NCBI GenBank assembly: GCA_964596165.1
Contig: CAZQTW010000001.1
Span: 62,001 to 126,000 of the forward strand
From: CAYUQT01 sp964596165
GTDB lineage: Bacteria > Planctomycetota > Phycisphaerae > UBA1845 > JAFGLZ01
DNA length: 64,000 nucleotides
Direction of reading: 5' to 3'
Each line of letters opens with the position of its first letter. Position 1 is the stretch's first letter. The position numbers and the translations under genes were made by a program. This document shows positions 43,108 to 52,070 of this stretch, piece by piece. The notes beneath the pieces were generated by a model. That model saw only the letters and a program-made list of their open reading frames with translations. It had not been told where the DNA came from and did not search any database.

Positions 43108-44454
43108 CTACTGCCTCAACGCGGCAGCGCCCCGTAACGCGCCATCAACCAGCGTCTGCCCAAGCGTACGGCCATAGAGGCTCACGCTCGACTCGTACCC
43201 GCCCTTATCGTATTCCTCAGCCGACAGGATGTAGCTGACCCACTCGTTGGCCAGACCTCCGATGACGGTGTGCTTGATTCCTGTCGCCCCGCGGACTTTC
43301 TGCTTGACCTGAAGACCCAGTTCGGCCGACATCTCTCCCGGAATGCCCACGATGAGCAGGTCGCCCAGCCGGAAGTACCCAATGGTCGTCTTTCGCGGCA
43401 GCAACGCCGTCAGAATCGGCCCCATGATCTCCGGACTCAATCCGTACTCCGCTCCACCTGTCTTCATGAAGTCCGGATGCACAGTGGGCTGAGGCAGGAC
43501 GACCTCCTCGATACGATAATCCAGAACAGCCGATCCGGCCGTCCGGGTCTTCTCCCACTGCCGCCAAACGATGATCGCCAGTTCGCGGCCGTACTGCTCG
43601 GCTCGTTCCCAATTGCTGATCGGTGTCGCCGCCGCCGTCGTCGTCAATGCGGATTTCGCCGGATCCGGCCGGGCGATCGGGGCTTGATCGCCCTGAGCCC
43701 CGTTGTAATACATGACGGTAACGCCTCGACCAATCAGCGACGTAAGCATCCTCTGCATCTGACCCGGCCATCCGCCGGAAAACAACATGTCCTCGGCCTG
43801 AAGGAACGTCGGGTGAGCCGTCCAGTTCACCAATACGGCGAACGGCTCGCCGTCCATCTTGTCGATCCGCGTGAGGGTCAACTCGTTGTCGACGGCCTCA
43901 TTGCCCTCTCGCCGATTCCGGTTCCATCCCTCCAACGGAATGCTCGTCGTCCCGACGGTCACCGGAACCCGTTCACCCAGGGCATCCCTGATCACCTTCA
44001 CCAGATTGTCCACCGTCAGATCGTACAACTCCTTCTGAAACAACCCGATCTGAGGAATCTTGAGCACGTTCTTCGGATTGATGGAGTTCACCTCGATGCT
44101 GGCGTGCGAATGGCTCGGCAGCAGCATGACCTGCTCGGGTTTCAGGTCGGTATCGGCGAGCTTGGCCATCACCGCCGGCTTGATCGCCGGCGGGAATCCC
44201 AACACGTCGGCCGTCACCAGAACAAACCGCTTGGTCCCATCCGACAGGACCAGCGCTTTGCCGAAGACCCGGTCGTGGATGCCCTCGGCAGGCTTGTTCA
44301 TGCGATCGCCATACCCGCCGAGCGTGGCCTTCATGCTCAGCGGGGGAGTCATATCCACCCGGGCGATCCCGGCCATCAGATCGGCCCACAACGTGTCAGA
44401 CGCCTGATGCACCACCGACCCGATCGCCACCGTCAATACTCCTAGCCTTCTCAA
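43108..44454 (-). CDS. Neutral/alkaline ceramidase-like exported amidohydrolase
   Basis: A 448-residue exported protein of the neutral ceramidase N-terminal family. Visible are ADLMAGIARVDMTPP and GGYGDRMNKPAEGIHDRVFGKALVL at the front, LLPSHSHAS (zinc-ligand-like His pair) and NGAQGDQAP. Family members cleave N-acyl sphingosines or related amides with zinc. The start is placed at a TTG with GGAGGG 7 bases upstream, which gives a clean signal peptide (RRLGVLTVAIGSVVHQASD); the longer frame from 44511 has no ribosome site. The length is shorter than full ceramidases, so the C-terminal Ig domain is missing. It is 175 bases downstream of the acylase gene. Confidence 0.82.
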   Translation of the reverse strand: MRRLGVLTVAIGSVVHQASDTLWADLMAGIARVDMTPPLSMKATLGGYGDRMNKPAEGIHDRVFGKALVLSDGTKRFVLVTADVLGFPPAIKPAVMAKLADTDLKPEQVMLLPSHSHASIEVNSINPKNVLKIPQIGLFQKELYDLTVDNLVKVIRDALGERVPVTVGTTSIPLEGWNRNRREGNEAVDNELTLTRIDKMDGEPFAVLVNWTAHPTFLQAEDMLFSGGWPGQMQRMLTSLIGRGVTVMYYNGAQGDQAPIARPDPAKSALTTTAAATPISNWERAEQYGRELAIIVWRQWEKTRTAGSAVLDYRIEEVVLPQPTVHPDFMKTGGAEYGLSPEIMGPILTALLPRKTTIGYFRLGDLLIVGIPGEMSAELGLQVKQKVRGATGIKHTVIGGLANEWVSYILSAEEYDKGGYESSVSLYGRTLGQTLVDGALRGAAALRQ

Positions 44455-44629
44455 TGCTCGACCCTCCGAGAATGAGGCTCGCCTGGACACAACGGCACCC
44501 AGCACCCACAACGTTCACACATTCCAAACCGAATCTGACACGGCCGCCCACGTAGAGTACCACGAATCGGCGGACCGTTGTACCGTGCTTCAAAATCGTG
44601 ACCGCTCCGTTCGATAGCCGCTGCCGCCG

Positions 44630-46858
44630 TCATGGCTTCCAGGTCAATTCCGTCTTCGATTCAAGATCCTTCAGGAGTGCCGCCTTGTCCATGAAATACG
44701 TGCTCTTGAGCTTGCGATGCGCAACGAGTTTCAGCGCCTGATCGTCGAAGTGCGGCGACTTCGGATCGTCGGACTGTCCCAGCGGAGCGGCCGTCCACGA
44801 TCTCGGAGGGCTTGTCATTTCGACAACCATCAGCGCGCTCTGCCCGCCTGTCGCCAGGCGCTGCTTGGTCTTGCCCATGGGCTCGAACCACATCGCGCGG
44901 GGCGTGGCGATGCCGTCGATACTACCGCCGTCCGCCGGCGCGGTCCGATTGCCCCCCTTGCGACCGACGCGAAAAATGTCGCCGTACGTGACGTCGAGTC
45001 TGCCGTGCTCGTCCTTCATCGCCTTGAGCGCGGCCTTCAGCGCCGAGAAGACCTCGTCGTCCGACATCGACCGGGGCGGAGGGGCGCCCACCTTGTCGGC
45101 CTGCCGGACCAGGAACGACTGCGCCTGCTTCCAGTAGTGGTAGCACACCACCCCGACCGAATCCTTCTCCGCACGACCGTTCCAATTCAGAATCGCCCGA
45201 GCGAATCGGGCCAACTCCGCGTCGTTCTTCATCGCATCGCCGCCCTTTTCCCAGGCGGTTCGCAGACGTTCCTGCCATGCCCGAACCCCGTACACCCGGG
45301 GCGACGTCGCAATCTCAAAAACGTCCTCCACCGTGGCGTCACGAAGCTCATCGAGCAACTGAAACACCATCGCCGCACGCTGGTGCAAACCATACGCGAC
45401 CCCCATGAGCCGGGGCTCCATGTAGAGGTAGCTCTTGTACTTGTCCTCCGTCAGCGGACTGTCGCGAAACATCACACGCGGGGATATGTTGCAGTTCTGC
45501 ATCCAGCCGCAGGGAGGATTCAGAATCTGGACCAGGTCATCCGTGGAATGAATACCCCTCCATTCGGTCTGCGACGTATTGCCGGGAACGGGTCTCGAGT
45601 AGTCGATACCGTCGGGACGAATGGGAACGCGCCCGGTCCGTTGATAGTAAATGTCGCCGTCGACACACGCCACCATGACGTTCTGCGGGTGGTATTGCGC
45701 CATGGCCAGGGCAGCCCTGAACTCCGTAACATTCTTTGATAACCACACCTTGTAGGCCATGTCACCCAGCGCAACCTGGTCGAAGTAGGGCGTGGCCACG
45801 GCATAGCCCTTCCCGTCCTTAGTGGCCACAACCGGCCCGTGGTGGGTATACAAGACGTCTTGGGTCACCGTGTCGATCTTCCCCTCCTTGTTTCGAACGG
45901 CGACTTCAATCCTCTCGATGACGCCGTCCCTCCACTGGCCGTCGTACTGGTATTGCCGGGGGTTGTCCGGATTCAGCGTCTCGACGAAGACGTCGGCCGT
46001 GTCCGGCCCGCCCGTGGTGTGCGCCATCGAGATGTACTCATTGTGCCCGAAGCCGGGAAGCGGCGTCCCGAGGACGAACCCACCGGCCACCTTCACCTGC
46101 CCCGCGTAGACCCTGCCCTCGTAATACCTCACCGGCCCGTAGAACGTCATGTGCGGATCGATCACGGCGATGGGGACCTTCGACCTCGTCCTCGACGGGC
46201 CCAGCACCATTTCGTTGGACCCGCGATATCCCGGCATTTGCGGCTTGGCCCCGGCCCGGATGAGCTTCTCCGCCGCTTGCATCTCGGGCCATGGAAAGAT
46301 CGCCGCCCTGCCGAGCGCAACGCACATCCAGGGCTCGAACGTCAGGGCGTTTGCGGGCACCTTGTCCGGATGCTCCTTCATGTAGTGCCGGACACCCGCC
46401 AGGAAAGCCTCGATGCAGGCGCGGGCCTTCGCCGACACCTTGGGATAGTTCTCCTTCGAGATCTCCGCGTGCCGCCAGACCCGAGCACGGAAATCGTTGA
46501 AGAGTTCGTTCGGCCCATGTATTTCGGACATCCGTCCGATGGCCATCCGGTAGTTGTCAAACATTTGCTCGAGTCGGTCCTCGGCCTGGGCGTACCCGCC
46601 CGCGAAGCAACCGGCCTCTTCCGAATCCGCGTAGATGTTCGGCACACCCCACGAGTCGCGATAGATCGTGGCGGTCTCCGCGCCGTTCGCGACGACCGCG
46701 CAGCCCAACACCACCCACATTGTCTTCACGCAAACGGCGACCGGCTTCAGCCGTTTCGGGACAAACTGCGGAATCGTGTAGAACGCGATCGTGCCTGTCC
46801 ACGCCTCGTCTTCTGTCGCTGACGTGTTCGTGAGCTGCCCTGCGGGGCTACACGTCAT
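44630..46858 (-). CDS. Penicillin acylase-family N-terminal nucleophile hydrolase
   Basis: A 742-residue Ntn hydrolase of the penicillin/AHL acylase family, self-cleaving into alpha and beta chains. The alpha chain has YRDSWGVPNIYADSEEAGCFAGGYAQAEDRL; the nucleophile Ser is in GYRGSNEMVLGPSRT near residue 213, with DPHMTF after it, as in PvdQ and penicillin G acylases. It would remove acyl groups from amides such as lactones or N-acyl amino acids. GGAGG lies 8 bases before the ATG at 46858, but this start lies inside a 191-bp repeat; the signal-like MWVVLGCAVVANGAE 46 residues further in could be the older start. Confidence 0.88.
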   Translation of the reverse strand: MTCSPAGQLTNTSATEDEAWTGTIAFYTIPQFVPKRLKPVAVCVKTMWVVLGCAVVANGAETATIYRDSWGVPNIYADSEEAGCFAGGYAQAEDRLEQMFDNYRMAIGRMSEIHGPNELFNDFRARVWRHAEISKENYPKVSAKARACIEAFLAGVRHYMKEHPDKVPANALTFEPWMCVALGRAAIFPWPEMQAAEKLIRAGAKPQMPGYRGSNEMVLGPSRTRSKVPIAVIDPHMTFYGPVRYYEGRVYAGQVKVAGGFVLGTPLPGFGHNEYISMAHTTGGPDTADVFVETLNPDNPRQYQYDGQWRDGVIERIEVAVRNKEGKIDTVTQDVLYTHHGPVVATKDGKGYAVATPYFDQVALGDMAYKVWLSKNVTEFRAALAMAQYHPQNVMVACVDGDIYYQRTGRVPIRPDGIDYSRPVPGNTSQTEWRGIHSTDDLVQILNPPCGWMQNCNISPRVMFRDSPLTEDKYKSYLYMEPRLMGVAYGLHQRAAMVFQLLDELRDATVEDVFEIATSPRVYGVRAWQERLRTAWEKGGDAMKNDAELARFARAILNWNGRAEKDSVGVVCYHYWKQAQSFLVRQADKVGAPPPRSMSDDEVFSALKAALKAMKDEHGRLDVTYGDIFRVGRKGGNRTAPADGGSIDGIATPRAMWFEPMGKTKQRLATGGQSALMVVEMTSPPRSWTAAPLGQSDDPKSPHFDDQALKLVAHRKLKSTYFMDKAALLKDLESKTELTWKP

Positions 46859-47028
46859 CGAAAGGTCCTCCGTGGAGATGTCGCGGCGTGAATGGGCAAC
46901 CTATAGCGGCTTGTGGTCGCAAGGTCAACCATGCGCTGCGCCCTGCCCGTCTGTCACATCCTATCCCATAGACGCGCGAGCACGGCATGCTGCGGAAAAT
47001 CAGGAACAACGACGCGTGCAATCCCCGA
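46838..47028. repeat. 191-bp direct repeat, copy A
   Basis: It matches 50971-51161 base for base in length, roughly 90% identical, in the same orientation. It contains, on the minus strand, a ribosome site and ATG (46858), then a spacer, and at its far end (about 46976-47028) a minus-strand remnant of a RayT 5' end (IARVVVPDFPQHAV). Confidence 0.85.
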
Positions 47029-47124
47029 GGGGCAAAAGAGGGGCAAAAGGGGACATTCTAGGGGCAAAAGGGGACATTCTAGTTTTTCAGCCGGGGGCAA
47101 AAGGGGACATTCTAGTTTTTCAGC
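47029..47124 (+). repeat. Tandem GGGGCAAAAGGGGACATTCTAG repeats
   Basis: The 20-base core GGGCAAAAGGGGACATTCTA occurs at about 47041, 47062 and 47094, twice followed by GTTTTTCAGCC. Related AAAAGGGGACAT sequences lie at 49248 and, less similar, near 47938. They resemble extragenic repeats associated with RayT transposases. Confidence 0.7.
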
Positions 47125-47128
47125 CGCG

Positions 47129-47826
47129 ACGCCCACCGAACGAGATGACGTCGTCTTCTACTGCGACGTGGCTGGAGGCGGCGGTCCGCTCACTCACTGG
47201 GGGCGGAGTGTGGAGCCGGGCCTTCGGGAGGCGGGCTTTGAGGGCGAATTCCGCTGCTTTCGCTGGCAGACGGGCCTGGGCGCCCTGGCGGACCAGACCA
47301 CTAGCGTCGCGTACAAACGAGCACGGACCCGCAAGCTCGCAGGGTTCATGATGGCTCACTGGCGACGTTTTCCGGGCGGCTCGGTACACCTGATCGCGTT
47401 GTCCGCCGGGTCCGCAATCGCCGTGTACGCCCTCGAGCAACTTCCGACGTCCTATCAGGTGGACGAGGTCATCCTGCTCGGCTCCTCGCTCAGTGCCGAT
47501 TACGACCTCCGACACGCACTGCGGCGGGTGCGCAGTCAGGTTCATGTCTTCACGTCCAAGCAAGACCGGTGCTGAGCGTGTTCGTGCCCCTGACCGGAAC
47601 GGCCGATCGCCGGCGCGTCGGCGCCCAGGTGGTCGGTCGGTACGGCATCCGCACGCCCGCGGACGCCGATGATGAGACGAAGGCCCTTTACGCCAAGGTC
47701 GTCAATATCGAATGGGACGACAGCCGGGCCGAACAGGGCGATACTGGCACGCATACCGGAACCATCAACCGGCGGTTCCTGCGTGAGTCTATCGCACCAT
47801 TGATCCACCGCGACGGACCGCGGTGA
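47129..47826 (+). pseudogene. Frameshifted alpha/beta-hydrolase-like gene
   Basis: Frame 2 codes for DDVVFYCDVAGGGG...FPGGSVHLIALSAGSAIAVYALEQL (nucleophile-elbow-like ALSAGS) and ends at TGA 47573. The homologous reading continues in frame 1 from 47569 (VLSVFVPLTGTADRRRVGAQVVGRYG) to 47826, so a -1 shift splits the gene. The 5' end runs into the tandem repeats, with no proper start or ribosome site. It is probably a dead gene; a sequencing error could explain the shift but not the lost 5' end. Confidence 0.65.
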
Positions 47827-48088
47827 GTGGAATCGACCTCCGATCGGGACCGGCTCGTTCCCGGGTGATTGCTCACCCCCCGGGCTCCCACGGATCCGTA
47901 TGGCCGCAATCGACCGGCTAGAATAGGACTGAATGAGAAAGGGGACGTACACAATGGGAGGAAAAATGGGTACGCACAGAACGAAATACCGGCCTGTTTG
48001 TCCACAAGAGGAGCTGCATCCCCTTTCCTCCCCCAGCAGTCGCCTCCGCGCCCAGTGACGGGGAGGCGCAAACCGACGGGGATCGTAC

Positions 48089-49275
48089 ATGCGCGTCAGG
48101 GTCAGCAAGCGTCAGAGATTCTTCGCTGTGGCATTGCTGGGATGCTTTACGTTGGTCGAGCTGTTCTGCTATCTGGCGATCCACCATACCCCCTGCGGAC
48201 GCTCTTCTACCTGCCTGCCCCGGCCCTGTACCCCGCCTACGTCGAAGTGCGTGACCCCGTCCTCGGTTGGAAGATATACTTTTACCACAGCCAGCTCGAC
48301 GAACTCGGCGCGCGGATAACCCCGGCGTTTCCAGACCCTCGGGCTCAGCCCGCGATGATCTCTCTTTACGGCGATTCGTTCACGTTCTCGCCCGGCGTGC
48401 TGCCGGAGGAATCGTATGCCAATGTCCTGTCCAAACTGGTCGGGCGTCGCGTCAACAACTTCGGTGTCGGCGGATATGGCACCGATCAAGCGTACCTGCG
48501 GTTCAAGACCCAGCGCAATGACCCGGCCGGCGTGGTGATTCTCGGCCACCTGTCGGATAATGTGATGCGAAACGTGAATCAGTTCCACGATCTGATTGGC
48601 TCGCTCGGGCAGCCGGCCTGTATGTTCAAACCTCGTTTCCTGGTCGACGGGAAAGGCAACCTGCAGCTTGTTCCCGTGGTGGATTACACCGCCTAACAGT
48701 ACGCAGACTGCGTTCGAAATCCCGAAAGGTATCTAACGCACGATTACTTCATTCCAGGCGGGCCCGTCGGCGTCTATAAGCCCCATTTCCCCCACCTTCT
48801 GTCTGTCCTGCGGGTTCGGCGGCACTTTCGGTTTCAGGCACGGGTCTCGCGACATGAACCGGATTGGGCCGCTTTCTACCGTTCCGAGCACCCCTCCAAA
48901 GCACTCGACGTCACAGTTGCAATCATCCGCGCGTTCTCCGAAACCGTCCGGAACAGGGGTAAACGACCCGTTCTGGCTGTTTATGCCGCGAGGGATGACA
49001 TCAAGTACTACCACGAGCACCGCGCGTGGGTCTACCAGCCGCTCCTGGACGAAATGACGCGCCACGGGATCTCATGCGTCAATGTCGGCGCCTTCTTCGT
49101 TCGCCGAACGCCGAGTGACGAGGTAGACAGTCTGTTCCTCCCCGGCGACCCACACCTCTCGGCGAAGGGGTGCCGACTGCAGGCGATGGCGGTATACGAG
49201 CACCTCGTCGAATGTGCCCTGATCAATCCCGCAGACAACGATGACGGAAAAAGGGGACATGCTGATTCTCGATGA
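48089..49275 (+). pseudogene. SGNH/GDSL-hydrolase-like gene broken by one frameshift and one stop
   Basis: The N-terminal part MRVRVSKRQRFFAVALLGCFT (signal anchor) is in frame 2. After a one-base shift near the C5 run at 48189-48193 the reading goes on in frame 1 (YPLRTLFYLPAPALYPAYVE), with GDSFTFSPGV (block I nucleophile) and LGHLSDNV. A TAA at 48694 interrupts the frame, but coding continues without shift (QYADCVRNPERYLTHDYF, later GDPHLSAKGCRL with block V Asp-His) to 49275. Everything downstream looks well conserved, so the lesions are recent. It was originally a membrane-anchored hydrolase of about 390 residues. Confidence 0.8.
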
Positions 49276-49497
49276 GCGCGTGCATGACTGACAAGGTGTT
49301 GCGTTGGGAAGTTAAACGCCCGGCACTCGGGTCAGGAGGAAGAGGGGTCCGGAAAGAGCAGAGACTAGACAGTGGAACACCAGGCACGAGACGAAAGAAC
49401 AACACTCCGCTTCCTAACGCTGAATCCGGGGACACCACCTGCGGGGAACACCATACTGATTTCCCGACAGCGACCGGGTTGGGCGTGCTATGTGTCG

Positions 49498-49758
49498 ATG
49501 CCACGCATCGCTCGCGTCGTTGTCCCCGACTACCCGCACCATGTCACGCAGCGCGGAAACCACCGGCAACAGACCTTCTTCTGCGATGGCGATTATCAGG
49601 CGTATAGGATGCTGATGGCGGAATGGTGCTCGAAATGCGGGGTTGAGGCCTGGGCGTACTGCCTGATGCCCAACCCCGTGCACCTGATCGCGGTGCCCAG
49701 CACCGAGGCGGGTCTGCGTTCGGCCATCGGCCAGGCGCACCGTCGATACACGCGAGGA
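49498..49758 (+). pseudogene. Truncated RayT / Y1 (HUH) transposase with mutated HUH motif
   Basis: It starts MPRIARVVVPDYPHHVTQRGN, the usual opening of REP-associated tyrosine transposases. The HUH motif reads NPVHLIAVP where NHVHLIAVP is expected, so the first metal His is Pro. Homology stops after AIGQAHRRYTR; the catalytic Tyr region is missing. The remaining open frame is antisense to the SGNH gene and is not family sequence. An inactive remnant. Confidence 0.8.
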
Positions 49759-49836
49759 CCTACATCAGTCCGTAAGGCTCTCGCGCAAAGAATCCTTGAG
49801 TTAGGCGCTGCCGCCCATGAGGGCCTTGCGGTGCCC

Positions 49837-50943
49837 TCAATCCAAGGACGACATATCGCCTTTTCCCTGGCACGATCGAAGAAAGAACCGGGCGCTACCA
49901 CAAGTCGGGTCCACCTTCAGGACTTGCCGAAGGAACTCAGTACTGGCGTCGAGCACCTCTGGGTCTGTGCGGGGCCGCGATGCATTGCACATAGGGTGAG
50001 CCGGCACGGTGTGGAGAACCGACCTTACCAGGAAATCTTCGATCGCCTCGGCGGCAATGGCGTGTGCGCCGACCGTGGGGTGCCCATCGCCGCGCAGCGC
50101 CATCTCGCTGCTCTCGTGCCCCCGGAAGACCGGGAATAGATCGAGGTACGGCACCCCAAGACGTCCGGCTAGAACTGCCGTCTGGCGGTGAACTTCCCCC
50201 AACGGGGTCGGGTAATAGTCCAGATAGCTTACCCGCGGAAAGCTCACCAAGACGTACTTGGCGCCCGAGCCCTCCACCAGGCGCTTGGTCTGTGCAAGCC
50301 CGTACGTCACGATGCGCCACGCCCGCTCCCGTTTCTCCGCGGTTGCGCCGCCGCGCAGATAGTCGATGAAATAGGATCGCATCAATGCCGTTCGGATCTT
50401 CCGCTCGCCGATTGAGAAAAGCAGCGAGTGCCTCGAGAGCCAGAGTCGTCGTTCAATGAACTCGGTGATCGGCCCAACGTCCTGGTACAGGTCCACGTCC
50501 AGATCGTTCCAGCTAAGCACCTGCACCACCACATGGGGGCGCCAGGCGTCGATGTGCCCATTCAGGAGGAGCCACTCGCTGATGACATCGGCTCCCGACG
50601 CCGCCAGGTTGATCGTCACGTAACGTCCCGGGTAGCGGCGGTCGAGCAGTAGATTGAGCTGCCGGACGAACGTGGCGTTGGGTTCGACATCGAGCCCGAA
50701 CGTGTAGGAGTCACCAACAAAGGCGATTCTGACGACGTTGGGGGCTCCAGCACGAGACCTGAGGGCGTCCGGAAGAATGCGCGCCCCCTCCGCACCGGAC
50801 AGGTCCACCTTGGCACTCCGAACTGCGTCGGGTCCATCAACCGTGGCCTTCAACCGTAGGATGCCCTCCGCCAAGCCGAGTCCAACCGCCAACCCAACGA
50901 AGATCGCGCCCAGCTTGTAGGTCACGATGTGTCGCCGGCACAC
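49837..50943 (-). CDS. Membrane-anchored SGNH hydrolase-like protein
   Basis: A 368-residue protein with a signal anchor (TYKLGAIFVGLAVGLGLAEGIL) and SGNH features: IAFVGDSYTFGLDV (block I, Ser), LAASGADV (block II Gly) and GDGHPTVGAHAIA (block V Asp-His). The Asn of block III may be in SWNDLDVD. Probable substrate: an acyl group on an envelope polysaccharide or lipid. It is the only full-length SGNH gene of three in the window. Its last 60 residues (after FLVRSVLHTVP) run into the transposase remnant and may be a replaced C-terminus. No strong ribosome site is seen; the start is 28 bases from direct repeat B. Confidence 0.78.
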   Translation of the reverse strand: MCRRHIVTYKLGAIFVGLAVGLGLAEGILRLKATVDGPDAVRSAKVDLSGAEGARILPDALRSRAGAPNVVRIAFVGDSYTFGLDVEPNATFVRQLNLLLDRRYPGRYVTINLAASGADVISEWLLLNGHIDAWRPHVVVQVLSWNDLDVDLYQDVGPITEFIERRLWLSRHSLLFSIGERKIRTALMRSYFIDYLRGGATAEKRERAWRIVTYGLAQTKRLVEGSGAKYVLVSFPRVSYLDYYPTPLGEVHRQTAVLAGRLGVPYLDLFPVFRGHESSEMALRGDGHPTVGAHAIAAEAIEDFLVRSVLHTVPAHPMCNASRPRTDPEVLDASTEFLRQVLKVDPTCGSARFFLRSCQGKGDMSSLD

Positions 50944-50970
50944 TCCAGAACACCTGCGAACAAAGGTCTA

Positions 50971-51161
50971 CCCTGCGGGGCGACGCGTCATCGAAAGTTC
51001 CTCCGTGCAGATGTCGCGGCGTGAATGCGCAACCTGTAGCGGCTCGTGCTCGCAAGGTCAACCATGCGCTGCGCCCTGCCCGTCTGTCACATTCCATCCC
51101 ATAGACGCGCGAGCACGGCATGCTGCGGAAAATCAGGAACAACGACGCGTGCAATCCCCGA
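50971..51161. repeat. 191-bp direct repeat, copy B
   Basis: Second copy of the repeat at 46838-47028. It also carries a minus-strand ribosome site and ATG (51 bases of ORF potential only, MTRRPAG then stop) and the RayT 5' remnant at about 51109-51161. The 3.9 kb between the copies holds three broken genes and one intact one. Confidence 0.85.
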
Positions 51162-52070
51162 CATACCCCAACCGCACAACCCGTCACCCGAGGCGTCATG
51201 AAATCAATATGGTGTCCGCCGATTTGTGCTGCCGCCCCCATGCGTTGGAGACGGGGGAACGACGCCCGGACTCCGCGAACAACGACAGCCAGACGACACC
51301 AGACGATGACGCGATCGAGGGGAAAAGAGGGAAGAGGGTTCTACTTCTTCCTGACTGGCTCCCGTTCACATTCCCCCGCCAAATCATGGATCGCCACGTG
51401 CCTGATCCGGCGAAGGGAGGGTCGGCTCGAACAAACCAGCCAAGCCCCGACAACCGATCGTAAGTCCCGTGTCTTTGTGGGGTGTTCAATCACAAGCGCG
51501 CCGTCGTTGAACACCCAGTGCCTTCTATATGTGGGGAGCAAGAGCGCCGTGGCCGACTCCCATTCCGGTGCGGCCCGGCTGCCCGTGCCTCGGTGTCGTC
51601 ATGGCCAATCGTCCGTCCAATCTGCTGACCGCCCTACCCCGCAATAGCGTGCGAGTCCTCGCCACACTCTGCCTTGAACGCCAATCCCCCAAACCCGACA
51701 CCCGATCCTCGTGCGCTGCGACAACGCGGCACAAGACGAGACACTTGAGAACCCAGCCGACTCAGCACACTCGCACGACTGTCTTAGCTCCCCTATCCCC
51801 CAGACCCGAGACACTCTATCCGCAAGTCCCCAGTCCCAAGTCCCGATCCGTCGGAGGTACGCCAATGCGAGACAAAACGAAGCACCCGACAGATTGCGCC
51901 AGTGCAACACCCCCCCCCTTTTTGTTGCATTTTGTTGCAAAGTGTTGCATGTACGGACAACCCGGCTCATCAAGTGACTGGTCGTCCCATGGACCCTCCG
52001 ACGATTCGAGTTGAGAAATAGCATGTGGGCTGGCGGAAGAGATCGGGCAATCAAACTGGACGAACGCGTT
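51162..52070. other. 909-base stretch with no supported gene
   Basis: Open frames here lack ribosome sites and domain-like sequence. A C9 run followed by T5 (51909-51922) and three TGTTGCA/TTGTTGCA copies with one inverted TGCAACA (51902-51950) stand out. The stretch 51650-51850 is rich in CCCAGACCC/CCCGA-type low-complexity sequence. It looks like decayed intergenic material. Confidence 0.5.

Noticed and set aside
49758..50139. Continuation of the transposase frame as coding sequence
   Set aside because: After RRYTR the frame is antisense to the SGNH hydrolase gene and has no Y1-transposase residues.
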